Shown piece by piece: positions 34,286-42,776 of a stretch of 64,000 nucleotides of DNA. Position numbers and translations under genes: made by a program. The stretch lies in NCBI RefSeq assembly GCF_002101775.1, contig NZ_LQPI01000020.1, positions 1 through 64,000 of the forward strand, in the 5' to 3' direction. The notes below the pieces were generated by a model. The model worked only from the letters and a program-made list of their open reading frames with translations. It did no database searches and had not been told where the DNA came from. This DNA is from Mycolicibacter nonchromogenicus. GTDB lineage: Bacteria; Actinomycetota; Actinomycetes; Mycobacteriales; Mycobacteriaceae. Each line of letters begins with the position of its first letter. Position 1 is the stretch's first letter.

Positions 34286-34358
34286 TCTGACAGGCAGCCG
34301 CAGACGCGTGACAAATGATGCGAAAGTGATGCAGCCGGCCAGGTTGTAGGGTTTTGCC

Positions 34359-35621
34359 GTGATCGACCTGAAGCTGCTGCGTGAAGACCCCGACCGTGTC
34401 CGCCGCTCCCAGGTGGGTCGCGGTGAGGACCCGGCCCTGGTGGACGCCCTGCTGGCCGCCGACACCGCACGCCGCGCGGCCATCGCCGCCGCTGACTCGA
34501 TGCGCGCCGAACAGAAGGCGGCCAGCAAGTTGGTCGGCAAAGCGACGCCCGAGGAGCGCCCCGCACTGCTGGCGCGGGCCAAGGAGCTGGCCGAGCAGGT
34601 CAAGGCCGCCGAGACTGCCCAGAGTGAGGCCGAAGCGGCCTTCACGGCTGCGCACATGGCGATTGCCAACGTGGTGATCGACGGAGTGCCCCCCGGCGGC
34701 GAAGACGACTTCACGGTGCGCGACGTGGTCGGTGAGCCGCCGGCGATCGAGAACCCGCGGGACCACCTCGAACTCGGTGAGGCGCTGGGCCTGATCGACA
34801 TGGGGCGCGGCGCCAAGGTCTCGGGTTCGCGGTTCTACTTCCTGACCGGCCGCGGCGCGCTGCTGCAACTGGGTCTGTTGCAGCTGGCCGTACGCGTGGC
34901 CGTCGACAACGGGTTCACCCCGATGATCACGCCGTCGCTGGTCCGCCCCGAGGTGATGTCCGGCACCGGATTCCTCGGCGCGCACGCCGACGAGGTCTAC
35001 CGGCTCGAAGCCGACGACCTGTATCTGGTGGGCACCTCCGAGGTGCCGCTGGCGGGCTACCACGCCGACGAGATCCTCGACCTGTCGGGCGGGCCCCTGC
35101 GCTACGCCGGGTGGTCATCGTGTTTCCGCCGGGAGGCCGGCAGCTACGGCAAGGACACCCGCGGCATCATTCGGGTGCACCAGTTCGACAAGGTCGAGGG
35201 GTTCGTCTACTGCCGGCCCGAGGAGGCCGAAGCCGAACACGACCGGCTGCTCGGCTGGCAGCGCGAGATGCTGGCCCACATCGAGGTGCCCTACCGGGTG
35301 ATCGACGTCGCCGCGGGCGATCTCGGATCCTCGGCTGCCCGCAAGTTCGACTGTGAGGCGTGGGTGCCCTCCCAGGGCACCTACCGCGAGCTGACGTCGA
35401 CGTCGAACTGCACCACCTTCCAGGCCCGCCGGCTGGCGACCCGCTACCGCGACGAGAACGGCAAGCCGCAGACCGCGGCCACCCTGAACGGCACGCTGGC
35501 GACCACCCGGTGGCTGGTGGCGATCCTGGAGAACCACCAGCAGCCCGACGGCAGTGTGCGGGTGCCGAAGGCGCTGGTGCCCTACGTCGGCGTGGAGGTT
35601 CTGGAACCGGCCGGCTCCTGA
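34359..35621 (+). CDS. serS: Seryl-tRNA synthetase
   Basis: 420 residues, class IIa. The N-terminal coiled-coil tRNA-binding arm spans about residues 25-105 (Ala/Glu/Lys-rich). Motif 2 is in [18 protein letters not shown], the serine pocket includes [10 protein letters not shown] and [15 protein letters not shown], and motif 3 is [16 protein letters not shown]. It charges tRNA-Ser. The GTG start is 6 nt after TAGGGT with no ribosome binding site, consistent with a leaderless message. The only SerRS seen here, hence likely essential. Confidence 0.97.
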   Translation: MIDLKLLREDPDRVRRSQVGRGEDPALVDALLAADTARRAAIAAADSMRAEQKAASKLVGKATPEERPALLARAKELAEQVKAAETAQSEAEAAFTAAHMAIANVVIDGVPPGGEDDFTVRDVVGEPPAIENPRDHLELGEALGLIDMGRGAKVSGSRFYFLTGRGALLQLGLLQLAVRVAVDNGFTPMITPSLVRPEVMSGTGFLGAHADEVYRLEADDLYLVGTSEVPLAGYHADEILDLSGGPLRYAGWSSCFRREAGSYGKDTRGIIRVHQFDKVEGFVYCRPEEAEAEHDRLLGWQREMLAHIEVPYRVIDVAAGDLGSSAARKFDCEAWVPSQGTYRELTSTSNCTTFQARRLATRYRDENGKPQTAATLNGTLATTRWLVAILENHQQPDGSVRVPKALVPYVGVEVLEPAGS

Positions 35622-35637
35622 TTCGCGTGCCGAGCAG

Positions 35638-36111
35638 CTACTCCGCGGCCTTGGCGTGCCGGTGCTGGCGCTCCATGGTGGCGAAGTAGAAGGCGTAGGC
35701 GAAGGCGCAGCTGGTGAACAGGCTCGACACGAAGTACAGCCAGGGACGCCGCAGCCCTCGGCGATAGCCGTCGACGATGGTGAACAGCGGCAGCAGAACG
35801 ACGTTGATGATCGTGTAGTCCTGGCTGGCCGAACCGGCCGCCGGGTTGGTGAACATCAGCTGGATGTAGTGCGTCCAACTTCCCGGCCCCCAGATCGGGT
35901 TGTGGTTGGGGCCGTGCGCGTATTGCTGAACAAAGCGGATGTTGAAGTACCAGCCCAGCACGATCGAGGCGAGGCCGACCGCGTAGTACACCATTTCCAG
36001 AGGTGAGAAAGCGCTGCCCCCAGCGGGTTTCGCGAAGACCGCGCGATTGGATGACACGATCCACCACAGGGTCGCCAGGCCCAGCACTGCATGCACGATG
36101 AGCGAGATCAT
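35638..36111 (-). CDS. Four-helix membrane protein (DUF2834-like)
   Basis: 157 residues with membrane helices near residues 3-20, 40-60, 98-118 and 125-145. GWYFNIRFVQQYAHGPN and WGPGSWTHYIQLMFTNPAAG resemble DUF2834 proteins; the assignment is tentative. It is divergent from a TetR gene, and a GTCAATATTGCC site in its upstream region matches the operator after that TetR gene. No function known. Confidence 0.68.
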   Translation of the reverse strand: MISLIVHAVLGLATLWWIVSSNRAVFAKPAGGSAFSPLEMVYYAVGLASIVLGWYFNIRFVQQYAHGPNHNPIWGPGSWTHYIQLMFTNPAAGSASQDYTIINVVLLPLFTIVDGYRRGLRRPWLYFVSSLFTSCAFAYAFYFATMERQHRHAKAAE

Positions 36112-36141
36112 GGGCCAGTCTCATCACGCGCCGCAAACATT

Positions 36142-36153
36142 GTCAATATTGCC
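36142..36153. promoter_or_regulatory. TetR operator copy 1 (GTCAATATTGCC)
   Basis: Eleven of twelve bases match the perfect palindrome GTCAATATTGAC found after the TetR gene at 36781-36792. It lies 31 bp upstream of the membrane-protein start and about 38 bp before the TetR ATG. Confidence 0.65.
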
Positions 36154-36191
36154 ATTCTGTGCGAGTGTGTTGCTGCGGTACGTTTACCGGC

Positions 36192-36776
36192 ATGCCCAGA
36201 ACGCCCCAGACCGCGCGTAGCGAACGCACCCGCGAAGCGTTGCGTCAGGCCGCGCTGGTGCGTTTCCTGGCGCAGGGCGTGGAGGACACCTCCGCCGAGC
36301 AGATCGCCGCTGACGCCGGGGTGTCGCTGCGAACGTTCTATCGGCACTTCACCTCCAAGCACGATCTGCTGTTCGCCGACTATGACGCCGGGCTGCAGTG
36401 GTTCCGCAGCGCCCTGGCGGCCCGCCCGCCGGTCGAGCCGATGATCGAGGCCGTCAAGGCGGCGATCTTCGCGTTCCCCTATGACGTGGAGGCGGTGACC
36501 CGGATCGCTGCGCTGCGTGCCGAAGAGCTCGACCCGGAACGGATCGTGCGGCACATCCGGCAGGTGGAGATCGACTTCGCCGATGCGGTGGCCGAGCGGC
36601 TGCGGGCCACCGCCGGGCGTGAACCGATTGACCCACTGCGGGTGGCCGTCACGGCCCGCTGCATCGCGGCCGCCGTCTTCGCCGCGATGGAGGTCTGGAT
36701 GCTGGGTGCCGACCGCACATTGGCCGAGCTGGCCCGGATGTCCCGCGCCGCGCTGGACTCGCTGCGCAACCTTTAG
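36192..36776 (+). CDS. TetR-family regulator (Rv3830c-like)
   Basis: 194 residues. The DNA-binding domain includes SERTREALRQAALVRFLAQG and the recognition helix GVSLRTFYRHFTSKHDLLF. The C-terminal part (VEAVTRIAALRAEELDPERI) is typical of mycobacterial MftR-type TetR proteins. The ATG at 36192 has TACGTT 7 nt upstream, suggesting a leaderless transcript. Matching AT-rich operators precede both the divergent membrane gene and the downstream oxidoreductase, so it probably controls itself and both neighbours. Confidence 0.88.
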   Translation: MPRTPQTARSERTREALRQAALVRFLAQGVEDTSAEQIAADAGVSLRTFYRHFTSKHDLLFADYDAGLQWFRSALAARPPVEPMIEAVKAAIFAFPYDVEAVTRIAALRAEELDPERIVRHIRQVEIDFADAVAERLRATAGREPIDPLRVAVTARCIAAAVFAAMEVWMLGADRTLAELARMSRAALDSLRNL

Positions 36777-36780
36777 TTCC

Positions 36781-36792
36781 GTCAATATTGAC
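36781..36792. promoter_or_regulatory. TetR operator copy 2 (perfect palindrome GTCAATATTGAC)
   Basis: A perfect 12-bp palindrome, conspicuously AT-rich in this sequence, 5 bp after the TetR stop and 51 bp before the oxidoreductase start. The near-identical copy at 36142-36153 makes chance unlikely. Confidence 0.7.
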
Positions 36793-36843
36793 AAAACCAT
36801 CCCTGCGTGCCAGCGTTCCTCCGAAAGCGGGAAGGGCGGATGG

Positions 36844-38400
36844 ATGTCGGATTTCGACGCGATCGTCATCGGCGCCGGACACAACGGACTGGCGGCTGCG
36901 CTCATCCTGCAGCGGGCCGGACTGCGCACGGTGTGCCTGGAGGCCGGACGCTACGCCGGGGGCATGGCCTCCACCGTGGAGCTGTTCGACGGCTATCGGT
37001 TCGAGATCGCCGGCTCGGTGCAGTTCCCCACGTCGGCGGCGGTCAGCGCGGAGCTGGGGCTCGACGCGCTGGAGAGCATCGACCTGGAAGTCATGTCGGT
37101 GGCGATGCGGGGCGTCGGGGACGACCCGCTGATCCAATACACCGACCCGATGAAGCTGTTCACCCACCTCAGTGAGGTGCATGGCGCCGAGGCGGTCAAC
37201 GGCATGGCGGGGCTGCTGGCCTGGAGTCAGGCACCCACCCGCGCGTTGGGCCGCTTCGAGGCCGGGCGGGCGCCGAAGTCACTCGACGAGATGTATGCCT
37301 GCGCCACCAACGAGTTCGAGCGATCAGCCATCGACGACATGCTGTTCGGCTCGGTCACCGACGTGCTGGATCGGTACCTGCCCGACCGGGAGAAGCACGC
37401 GGCGCTGCGCGGCTCCTTCACCGTGCTGGCCGTCAACACCCTCTACCGCGGGCCCGCCACCCCCGGCAGTGCCGCGGCACTGGCCTTCGGTCTGGGTGTG
37501 CCCGACGAGAACACCGTGCTGATGAAGAAGCTGCGCGGCGGTATCGGCGCGCTCACCGGGCACCTGTGCCAGACGTTCACCGGCTTGGGTGGCCAGCTGC
37601 GGCTGCGCGCCGCGGTCTCAGAGATCCTGGTCGCCGACGGGGCGGTGGCCGGGGTGCGCACCGAATCGGGGGACACCGTGAGCGCACCGGTGGTGGTGTC
37701 GGCGATCGCTCCCGACGTCACGGTCACCGGACTGCTCGACGCGGCTTCGGTCCCGGAGGATGTCCGCGCCCGCTACGCCCGCACCGACCACCGGGGCAGT
37801 TATCTGCAGATGCACTTCGCGCTGGACGAGGCGCCGGTGTTCACCGCGCCCTACGAGGCGCTCAACGACCCTGCCATGCAGGCTTCGCTGGGGATCTTCT
37901 GCACGCCCGAGGAGGTGCAACAGCAGTGGGAGGATGCCCGCCGCGGCATCGTCCCGGCCGATCCGACTGTGGTGCTGCAGATCCCGTCGCTGCATGACCC
38001 CGAGCTGGCCCCACCGGGCAAGCACGCCGCCTCGGCGTTCGCGCTGTGGTTCCCCATCGAGGGGGACGGCAACTACGGCGAGATGAAGGTCGAGATGGGT
38101 CAGCGGGTGATCGACAAGATCACCAGGCTGGCACCGAATTTCGAGCTCAGCATCACGCGGCACACCACCTTCACCCCGCGGCATATGGGCACCATGTTCG
38201 GTGCGCCCGGCGGCGACTACTGCCACGGCCTGCTCAATCCGAATCAGATCGGCCCCAACCGGCCCGGACCGCGGGGCTTTCTCGGCCAGCCCCTGCCGGT
38301 GGCGGGGCTCTATCTCGGGAGCGCGGGCTGTCATGGCGGGCCGGGGATCACGTTCATCCCGGGCTACAACGCCGCGCATCAGGTGTTGGCCGACCGCTGA
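36844..38400 (+). CDS. Phytoene-dehydrogenase-like FAD oxidoreductase (Rv3829c-like)
   Basis: 518 residues. The FAD motif AIVIGAGHNGLAAALILQRAG is at residues 6-26, followed by EAGRYAGGMASTVE; the C-terminus has the FAD-closing YLGSAGCHGGPGITFIPGYN. This is the CrtI/CrtISO-like amine-oxidase-fold group, related to all-trans-retinol saturase and carotenoid isomerase; the substrate of Rv3829c is unknown. A GGAAGGGCGG ribosome binding site precedes the ATG. Probably controlled by the adjacent TetR. Its stop is 24 bp from the convergent Rv3819-like gene. Confidence 0.9.
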   Translation: MSDFDAIVIGAGHNGLAAALILQRAGLRTVCLEAGRYAGGMASTVELFDGYRFEIAGSVQFPTSAAVSAELGLDALESIDLEVMSVAMRGVGDDPLIQYTDPMKLFTHLSEVHGAEAVNGMAGLLAWSQAPTRALGRFEAGRAPKSLDEMYACATNEFERSAIDDMLFGSVTDVLDRYLPDREKHAALRGSFTVLAVNTLYRGPATPGSAAALAFGLGVPDENTVLMKKLRGGIGALTGHLCQTFTGLGGQLRLRAAVSEILVADGAVAGVRTESGDTVSAPVVVSAIAPDVTVTGLLDAASVPEDVRARYARTDHRGSYLQMHFALDEAPVFTAPYEALNDPAMQASLGIFCTPEEVQQQWEDARRGIVPADPTVVLQIPSLHDPELAPPGKHAASAFALWFPIEGDGNYGEMKVEMGQRVIDKITRLAPNFELSITRHTTFTPRHMGTMFGAPGGDYCHGLLNPNQIGPNRPGPRGFLGQPLPVAGLYLGSAGCHGGPGITFIPGYNAAHQVLADR

Positions 38401-38424
38401 GAGGCGTGGGCCGCACGGCGGCGA

Positions 38425-38760
38425 TTACTCGGGGGCCAGCAGCTCGTCGAGCAACGCCCGGAACGCACGCGGGTCGGCGGGGGTGAACGCCGGTCGCGGC
38501 CACGGGTCGCCGTGCAGTTCCAGGGTGATCAGGGTGGACCGCGTCGGCCGTTTGATGTCCAGCGGCAGCCAGCGCCGCAGATCCGAGCTGCCCCAGATCC
38601 GGAAGCGGTGAGTCCACGTGCCCAGCGGTTCCGCGCGGTACCCGCGGACCGCCGACAGCGGGATCACCTTCGCGGTACCGGAGGGGAAGTGGTAGCGGCG
38701 CAACGTGATCGCCCGGTGATCCAGGGCGACCAGTCCGTCGTCGTAGGAACTGGCGGTCAT
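38425..38760 (-). CDS. Rv3819-like small protein, bacterial PH-like domain
   Basis: 111 residues, the length I recall for Rv3819. Beta-rich sequence (LVALDHRAITLRRYHFP, KVIPLSAVRGYRAEPLG, FRIWGSSDLRRWLPLD) ending in a helix (DPRAFRALLDELLAPE) fits a PH-like domain. The ATG overlaps the stop of the Rieske/MBL gene by 4 bp, so the two are translated together and the products may interact. Confidence 0.78.
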   Translation of the reverse strand: MTASSYDDGLVALDHRAITLRRYHFPSGTAKVIPLSAVRGYRAEPLGTWTHRFRIWGSSDLRRWLPLDIKRPTRSTLITLELHGDPWPRPAFTPADPRAFRALLDELLAPE

Positions 38761-40316
38761 AACCTCTCGCAACGCAGTTCGTGGCCCTTGGCGGTCAGGC
38801 AGCGTCCGGACTTGAGATCCCATTCCCAGCCGTGCTGATTGCAGGTCAGGGTGTCGCCCTCGACCACTCCGACCTTCGACAGGTCGGCCTTCATGTGCGG
38901 GCAGCGGCGCTGAATCTGCCAGTCGCCCAGTGTGATGGTCGCCGAGTCGTCGTGGCTCTCGCCGAACCAGCCTTCGGCGTAGACGATCCGGTCCTCGGTG
39001 AGGCACTTGAAGAAGGTGTAGAGGTACTCGTTGTAGCCGCCGACCCGCCACGCCCGGAACCGGGTGGACAAGAAGATGGTGTTGACCCAGTCCGGTTCAT
39101 TGTCGCGCAGCACGGTCCGCACCAGCTCGGGTGGAATGCCGAAGCCGTAACGGAACTTCTCGCCGGGAATCGGTTCGCGCACTATGCGTTTGGGGAAGTC
39201 CAGCACCACCGTCTCGGTGTGGCCCTGCCCGTCGAGCACCAGCTCGACCGGATAGCCGATGCCGTCGCAGATCTCGTTGCTGCGGGCCATGATCGGCTCG
39301 AACAGAGCACGCAGCGGCTCCAGCATCGCCGGGCCGGCCGCCGGCGCCCAGGAGGCCTTCTCCGCGGCCAGCGCGGGGGCCATCCGATCGGCGTAGGCGG
39401 CGATGTAGTCGGACTTGCCGGTGGTGAAGATGGCCTCGACATCGGCGTCGTCCAGCGGGTGGCTCAGTGAATCCAGTTGTGCTCCGGTGAAACTGGCGGT
39501 GCTTCCCGGAATCATCAACAATCCGCCGTCGTGGCCGTTCCGGCGCAGCTGGTCTAGGAACACCATCTGGTCGGGGAAGATGTTGGCCGGGTCGCCGTGG
39601 TCGTCGTTGAGGTAGCGCAGCTCGGAATCCAGGAAGCATGGCGGACCGGCTGAGGGCACCACCCAGGTCGCCCCGACGTGGGAGACGTATTGGCGGGCGC
39701 GGTCCATCTGCCGCTGGCGCTTCTGGACGCCGAACGCCTCCTTGGCCCGGGCCGGCATGTCGTAGACCATCGGGTACCAGATCGCCCCGCTGTACTGCAG
39801 CAGGTGCACGTCGATGGCGCCGAAGGCGTGGAGCACATCCAAGTCGATCGGGCGCGAGTCGTTCATGTTGAACACGGTGGTCACACCGTCGGAGACCACC
39901 AGGCCGGAGTCGCCGATCGGTCCGTCGGCCGGGGCGCGCAGCGCGATGATCATCACGTCCAGATCGCCCTTGGGTCCCGACACCGTGTGCCGCTGGGAAT
40001 CGGCGGTCTCGAAGAATCGGTGAAAGCCCAGCCCTTCCAGCTCGCGGCGCAGGTCCGGCACGGGAAAGTCGGGCAGCAGCACCACCGCGTCCTTGTTGAC
40101 GTGCGCCGCCAGGTGCCGCGGGTCGAAGTGGTCGTGGTGCAGGTGCGAGATGTAGAGGTAGTCGCAGTCGCCGAGGGCGTCCCAGTCCAGCGTGGAGTTG
40201 TCCGGGAACGGGACCCATGACCCGAAGTAGGCCGGATTCACCCACGGGTCGCACAGGATGCTGCCTGCGGCGGTCTCGATCCGGAAGCCGGCGTGCCCGA
40301 CGCTGGTGACCTGCAC
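38757..40316 (-). CDS. Metallo-beta-lactamase-fold / Rieske fusion protein (Rv3818-like)
   Basis: 519 residues. The N-terminal half is a metallo-beta-lactamase fold with the metal motif SHLHHDHFD (His58, His60, Asp62, His63) preceded by ILCDPWVNPAYFGSW. The C-terminal end carries a Rieske [2Fe-2S] site: Cys472-x-His474 (CPHMKADL) and Cys492-x-x-His495 (CNQHGWEW). The layout recalls CMP-Neu5Ac hydroxylase-type enzymes, which also combine a UlaG-like domain and a Rieske centre, so an oxygenase is possible. No reductase partner is encoded nearby. Rv3818 has about the same length. Confidence 0.9.
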   Translation of the reverse strand: MQVTSVGHAGFRIETAAGSILCDPWVNPAYFGSWVPFPDNSTLDWDALGDCDYLYISHLHHDHFDPRHLAAHVNKDAVVLLPDFPVPDLRRELEGLGFHRFFETADSQRHTVSGPKGDLDVMIIALRAPADGPIGDSGLVVSDGVTTVFNMNDSRPIDLDVLHAFGAIDVHLLQYSGAIWYPMVYDMPARAKEAFGVQKRQRQMDRARQYVSHVGATWVVPSAGPPCFLDSELRYLNDDHGDPANIFPDQMVFLDQLRRNGHDGGLLMIPGSTASFTGAQLDSLSHPLDDADVEAIFTTGKSDYIAAYADRMAPALAAEKASWAPAAGPAMLEPLRALFEPIMARSNEICDGIGYPVELVLDGQGHTETVVLDFPKRIVREPIPGEKFRYGFGIPPELVRTVLRDNEPDWVNTIFLSTRFRAWRVGGYNEYLYTFFKCLTEDRIVYAEGWFGESHDDSATITLGDWQIQRRCPHMKADLSKVGVVEGDTLTCNQHGWEWDLKSGRCLTAKGHELRCERL

Positions 40317-40399
40317 TTGTACCTTCTCCCGACGCTCTAAGAGATCCCTTCCGAGCTTACCGGCGGTCGAGGTGCCCCCATCGCCTAGGCTTGGGTGCT

Positions 40400-41191
40400 G
40401 TGGAGGCTTGGTACGGCGCTGTCGCCGCCGCTGCGCGAACGTTGTGGCGTTATGAGGGTTTGAAGATCATCGTCACCGGCCGGGAGAACATTCCCGCCAC
40501 CGGCGGAGCGGTGGTCGCGATCAACCACACCGGCTACCTCGACTTCCTGTTTGCCGGCGTGGCCTCCTACGACGCGAAGCCACGGCGCTGGGTGCGCTTC
40601 ATGGCCAAGAAGGAGACGTTCGACAACCGGTACAGCCGCCCGATCATGCGAGGCTGCAAGCACATCGCGGTGGACCGCAGCCAGGGTGCGGAGTCCTATG
40701 CCACCGCGGTCGACAAGCTCCGGGCCGGAGAACTGGTCGGGGTCTACCCGGAGGCCACCATCAGCCGCAGTTTCGAGCTCAAGGAGTTCAAGAGCGGCGC
40801 CGCGCGGATGGCGATCGAGGCGCAGGTGCCGATCATCCCGCATATCGTGTGGGGCGCCCAGCGGATCTGGACCAAGGACCACCCGAAGAAACTGGGCCGC
40901 ACCAAGGTGCCGGTCACGGTGACGATCGGCGAGCCGATAGCGCCCACGCTCCCGGTCGAGGAATTGCGTGCCCTGCTGCAGACCCGTATGCAGCAGCTGC
41001 TGGAGCAGGCGCAGGACGCCTACCCCGACGATCATCCCGCCGGGGCATTCTGGGTGCCCCGACGCCTGGGTGGCAGCGCGCCCACCCCCGCCGAGGCGCT
41101 GGAGCTCGATGCCGCCGAAGCGGTGCGCCGAGCCGAGGAGCGGGCCGCCCGCCAGCAGCAGCCGCCGAGCCCGACGGGCACCGCGGAGTAG
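40400..41191 (+). CDS. PlsC-type 1-acylglycerol-3-phosphate acyltransferase, copy 1
   Basis: 263 residues from the GTG at 40400; TAGGCT (40386-40391) 8 nt upstream supports this start over the TTG at 40391. Motifs: NHTGYLDF (HxxxxD catalytic pair, first part NHTGYLD) and VGVYPEATISRSFEL (PEGT variant with Ala). The C-terminus ends with AFWVPRRLGGSAPTPAEA, shared by all three copies. It is the first of three tandem paralogues matching Rv3816c, Rv3815c and Rv3814c. Acyl acceptor unproven. Confidence 0.88.
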   Translation: MEAWYGAVAAAARTLWRYEGLKIIVTGRENIPATGGAVVAINHTGYLDFLFAGVASYDAKPRRWVRFMAKKETFDNRYSRPIMRGCKHIAVDRSQGAESYATAVDKLRAGELVGVYPEATISRSFELKEFKSGAARMAIEAQVPIIPHIVWGAQRIWTKDHPKKLGRTKVPVTVTIGEPIAPTLPVEELRALLQTRMQQLLEQAQDAYPDDHPAGAFWVPRRLGGSAPTPAEALELDAAEAVRRAEERAARQQQPPSPTGTAE

Positions 41192-41198
41192 AGCTGGC

Positions 41199-41972
41199 AT
41201 GCAGCCGGTCTTTCGTGCGCTGGAGCTCACTGCGCTGAGCCTGGTGAAGATCGCCGGCGCGCGGGTCGAATACCGCGGGCTGGAACACATCCCGGCCGAC
41301 GGCGGCGCCGTGATAGCGATCAACCACACCGGCTACGTGGATTTCCTGCCGGCCGGGCTGGCGGCGTATTACCGCGGGCGCCGGATGCGGTTCATGATCA
41401 AGGCCGAAATGCAGCAGGTGCGGGTGGTGAACTACCTGATCAACCACACCGGCACCATCCCGGTGGATCGCGCGGCCGGCGCCGACGCCTACCAGCACGC
41501 GGTCAAGGCCTTGCGTGCCGGCGAGGTGGTGGGCGTCTATCCCGAGGCCACCATCAGCCGCAGCTTCGAGCTCAAGGAATTCAAGTCCGGGGCGGCCCGC
41601 ATGGCGCTGGAGGCGCAGGTGCCGATAGTCCCGCTGATCGTCTGGGGCGCCCACCGGCTGTGGACCAAAGACCATCCGCGGGCACGGTTGGTGCGCAGCA
41701 AGATCCCGATCACCGTCCTGGCGGGTGAACCACTTTCTCCGTCCGGTGACGCCGCCGCGCTCACCACCCGACTGCGTGAGCGAATGGCGCCGCTGCTGGC
41801 TCAGGTGCAGCAGGAATACCCGCACCCGGCCGGCGAGTTCTGGGTCCCCCGGCGACTCGGCGGCGGCGCGCCCACTCCCGCCGAGGCTAGGGTTGTAGAA
41901 GAGCGGGAGCTTGCCGAACGGATGCGCAGGCGAGCCGGCGACTGCCTCGCGGACCCACCGGGCACGGAGTAG
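41199..41972 (+). CDS. PlsC-type acyltransferase, copy 2
   Basis: 257 residues, starting 8 bp after copy 1. Motifs are NHTGYVDFLPAG and GVYPEATISRSFELKEFK, with IVPLIVWGAHRLWTKDH and EFWVPRRLGGGAPTPAEA in common with its neighbours. Identity with copies 1 and 3 is high in the catalytic half and lower elsewhere, a sign of old duplication followed by specialisation. Likely a membrane-associated phospholipid or glycolipid acyltransferase. Confidence 0.9.
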   Translation: MQPVFRALELTALSLVKIAGARVEYRGLEHIPADGGAVIAINHTGYVDFLPAGLAAYYRGRRMRFMIKAEMQQVRVVNYLINHTGTIPVDRAAGADAYQHAVKALRAGEVVGVYPEATISRSFELKEFKSGAARMALEAQVPIVPLIVWGAHRLWTKDHPRARLVRSKIPITVLAGEPLSPSGDAAALTTRLRERMAPLLAQVQQEYPHPAGEFWVPRRLGGGAPTPAEARVVEERELAERMRRRAGDCLADPPGTE

Positions 41973-41975
41973 ACC

Positions 41976-42776
41976 ATGGCAGAACCCTTCTTCCGGGCGC
42001 TGGAGATCGTCTTCCCGCTCCTGGCGAATGCCAACGGCCCGCACGTGACAATCGACGGCCTTCAGAACATCCCCGAGCATGGCGGGGCGGTGCTCACCGT
42101 GAATCACACCGGCTACCTGGACTGGTATCCGGCCTCGGTCGCGGCCCTGCGCCGCAACCGCCGGCTGCGATTCATGATCAAGGCCGAGATGACCGAGGTC
42201 CCGGTGGTCAACTATGCGATCAAGCACCTCAAGTTGATTCCGGTCGACCGCTCCGCCGGGGCCGGCGCCTACGACGAGGCGGTGCAGCGGTTGCGGCAGG
42301 GTGAGCTGGTCGGTCTGAATCCGGAGGCCACCATCAGCCGTAGCTTCGAGTTGGGGGAATTCAAGACGGGTGCTGCCCGGATGGCGTACAGCGCGGGCGT
42401 TCCGCTCATCCCGGTGATCGTCTGGGGGATCCACCGGGTCTGGACCAAGGACCACCCGAAGCACTTGTGGCGTAATCACATTCCGGTGCTGACGAGAATC
42501 GGGCAGCCGATGGCTGCCGGCGCTGACGCGGCGGCGACCACCGCTGAGCTGAGGAGCACGATGGCGGAAATGCTGCACCGGGCACAGCTGGAATACCCGC
42601 ACCCGGCGGGGGCGCACTGGGTGCCGCGCCGGCTGGGCGGCAGCGCGCCCACCGTGGCCGAAGCCCAGCAGATGCGCGAGGCTGAGCTGGCCGAACGTGA
42701 GCGCAGACGTATCGAGCAGGGGCGGGCCCGTAGCGGCCGGCTGCGGAAGACACCGGCCGGACGGAGTTCGCACTGA
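41976..42776 (+). CDS. PlsC-type acyltransferase, copy 3
   Basis: 266 residues, starting 3 bp after copy 2. Motifs are NHTGYLDWYPAS and LVGLNPEATISRSFELGEFK (Asn in place of Tyr before the PEAT motif), ending HWVPRRLGGSAPTVAEAQ plus a basic tail. The stop overlaps the next gene by one base (TGATG). The three copies plus the phosphatase form a compact unit, probably one operon from the promoter before copy 1. Confidence 0.9.
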   Translation: MAEPFFRALEIVFPLLANANGPHVTIDGLQNIPEHGGAVLTVNHTGYLDWYPASVAALRRNRRLRFMIKAEMTEVPVVNYAIKHLKLIPVDRSAGAGAYDEAVQRLRQGELVGLNPEATISRSFELGEFKTGAARMAYSAGVPLIPVIVWGIHRVWTKDHPKHLWRNHIPVLTRIGQPMAAGADAAATTAELRSTMAEMLHRAQLEYPHPAGAHWVPRRLGGSAPTVAEAQQMREAELAERERRRIEQGRARSGRLRKTPAGRSSH

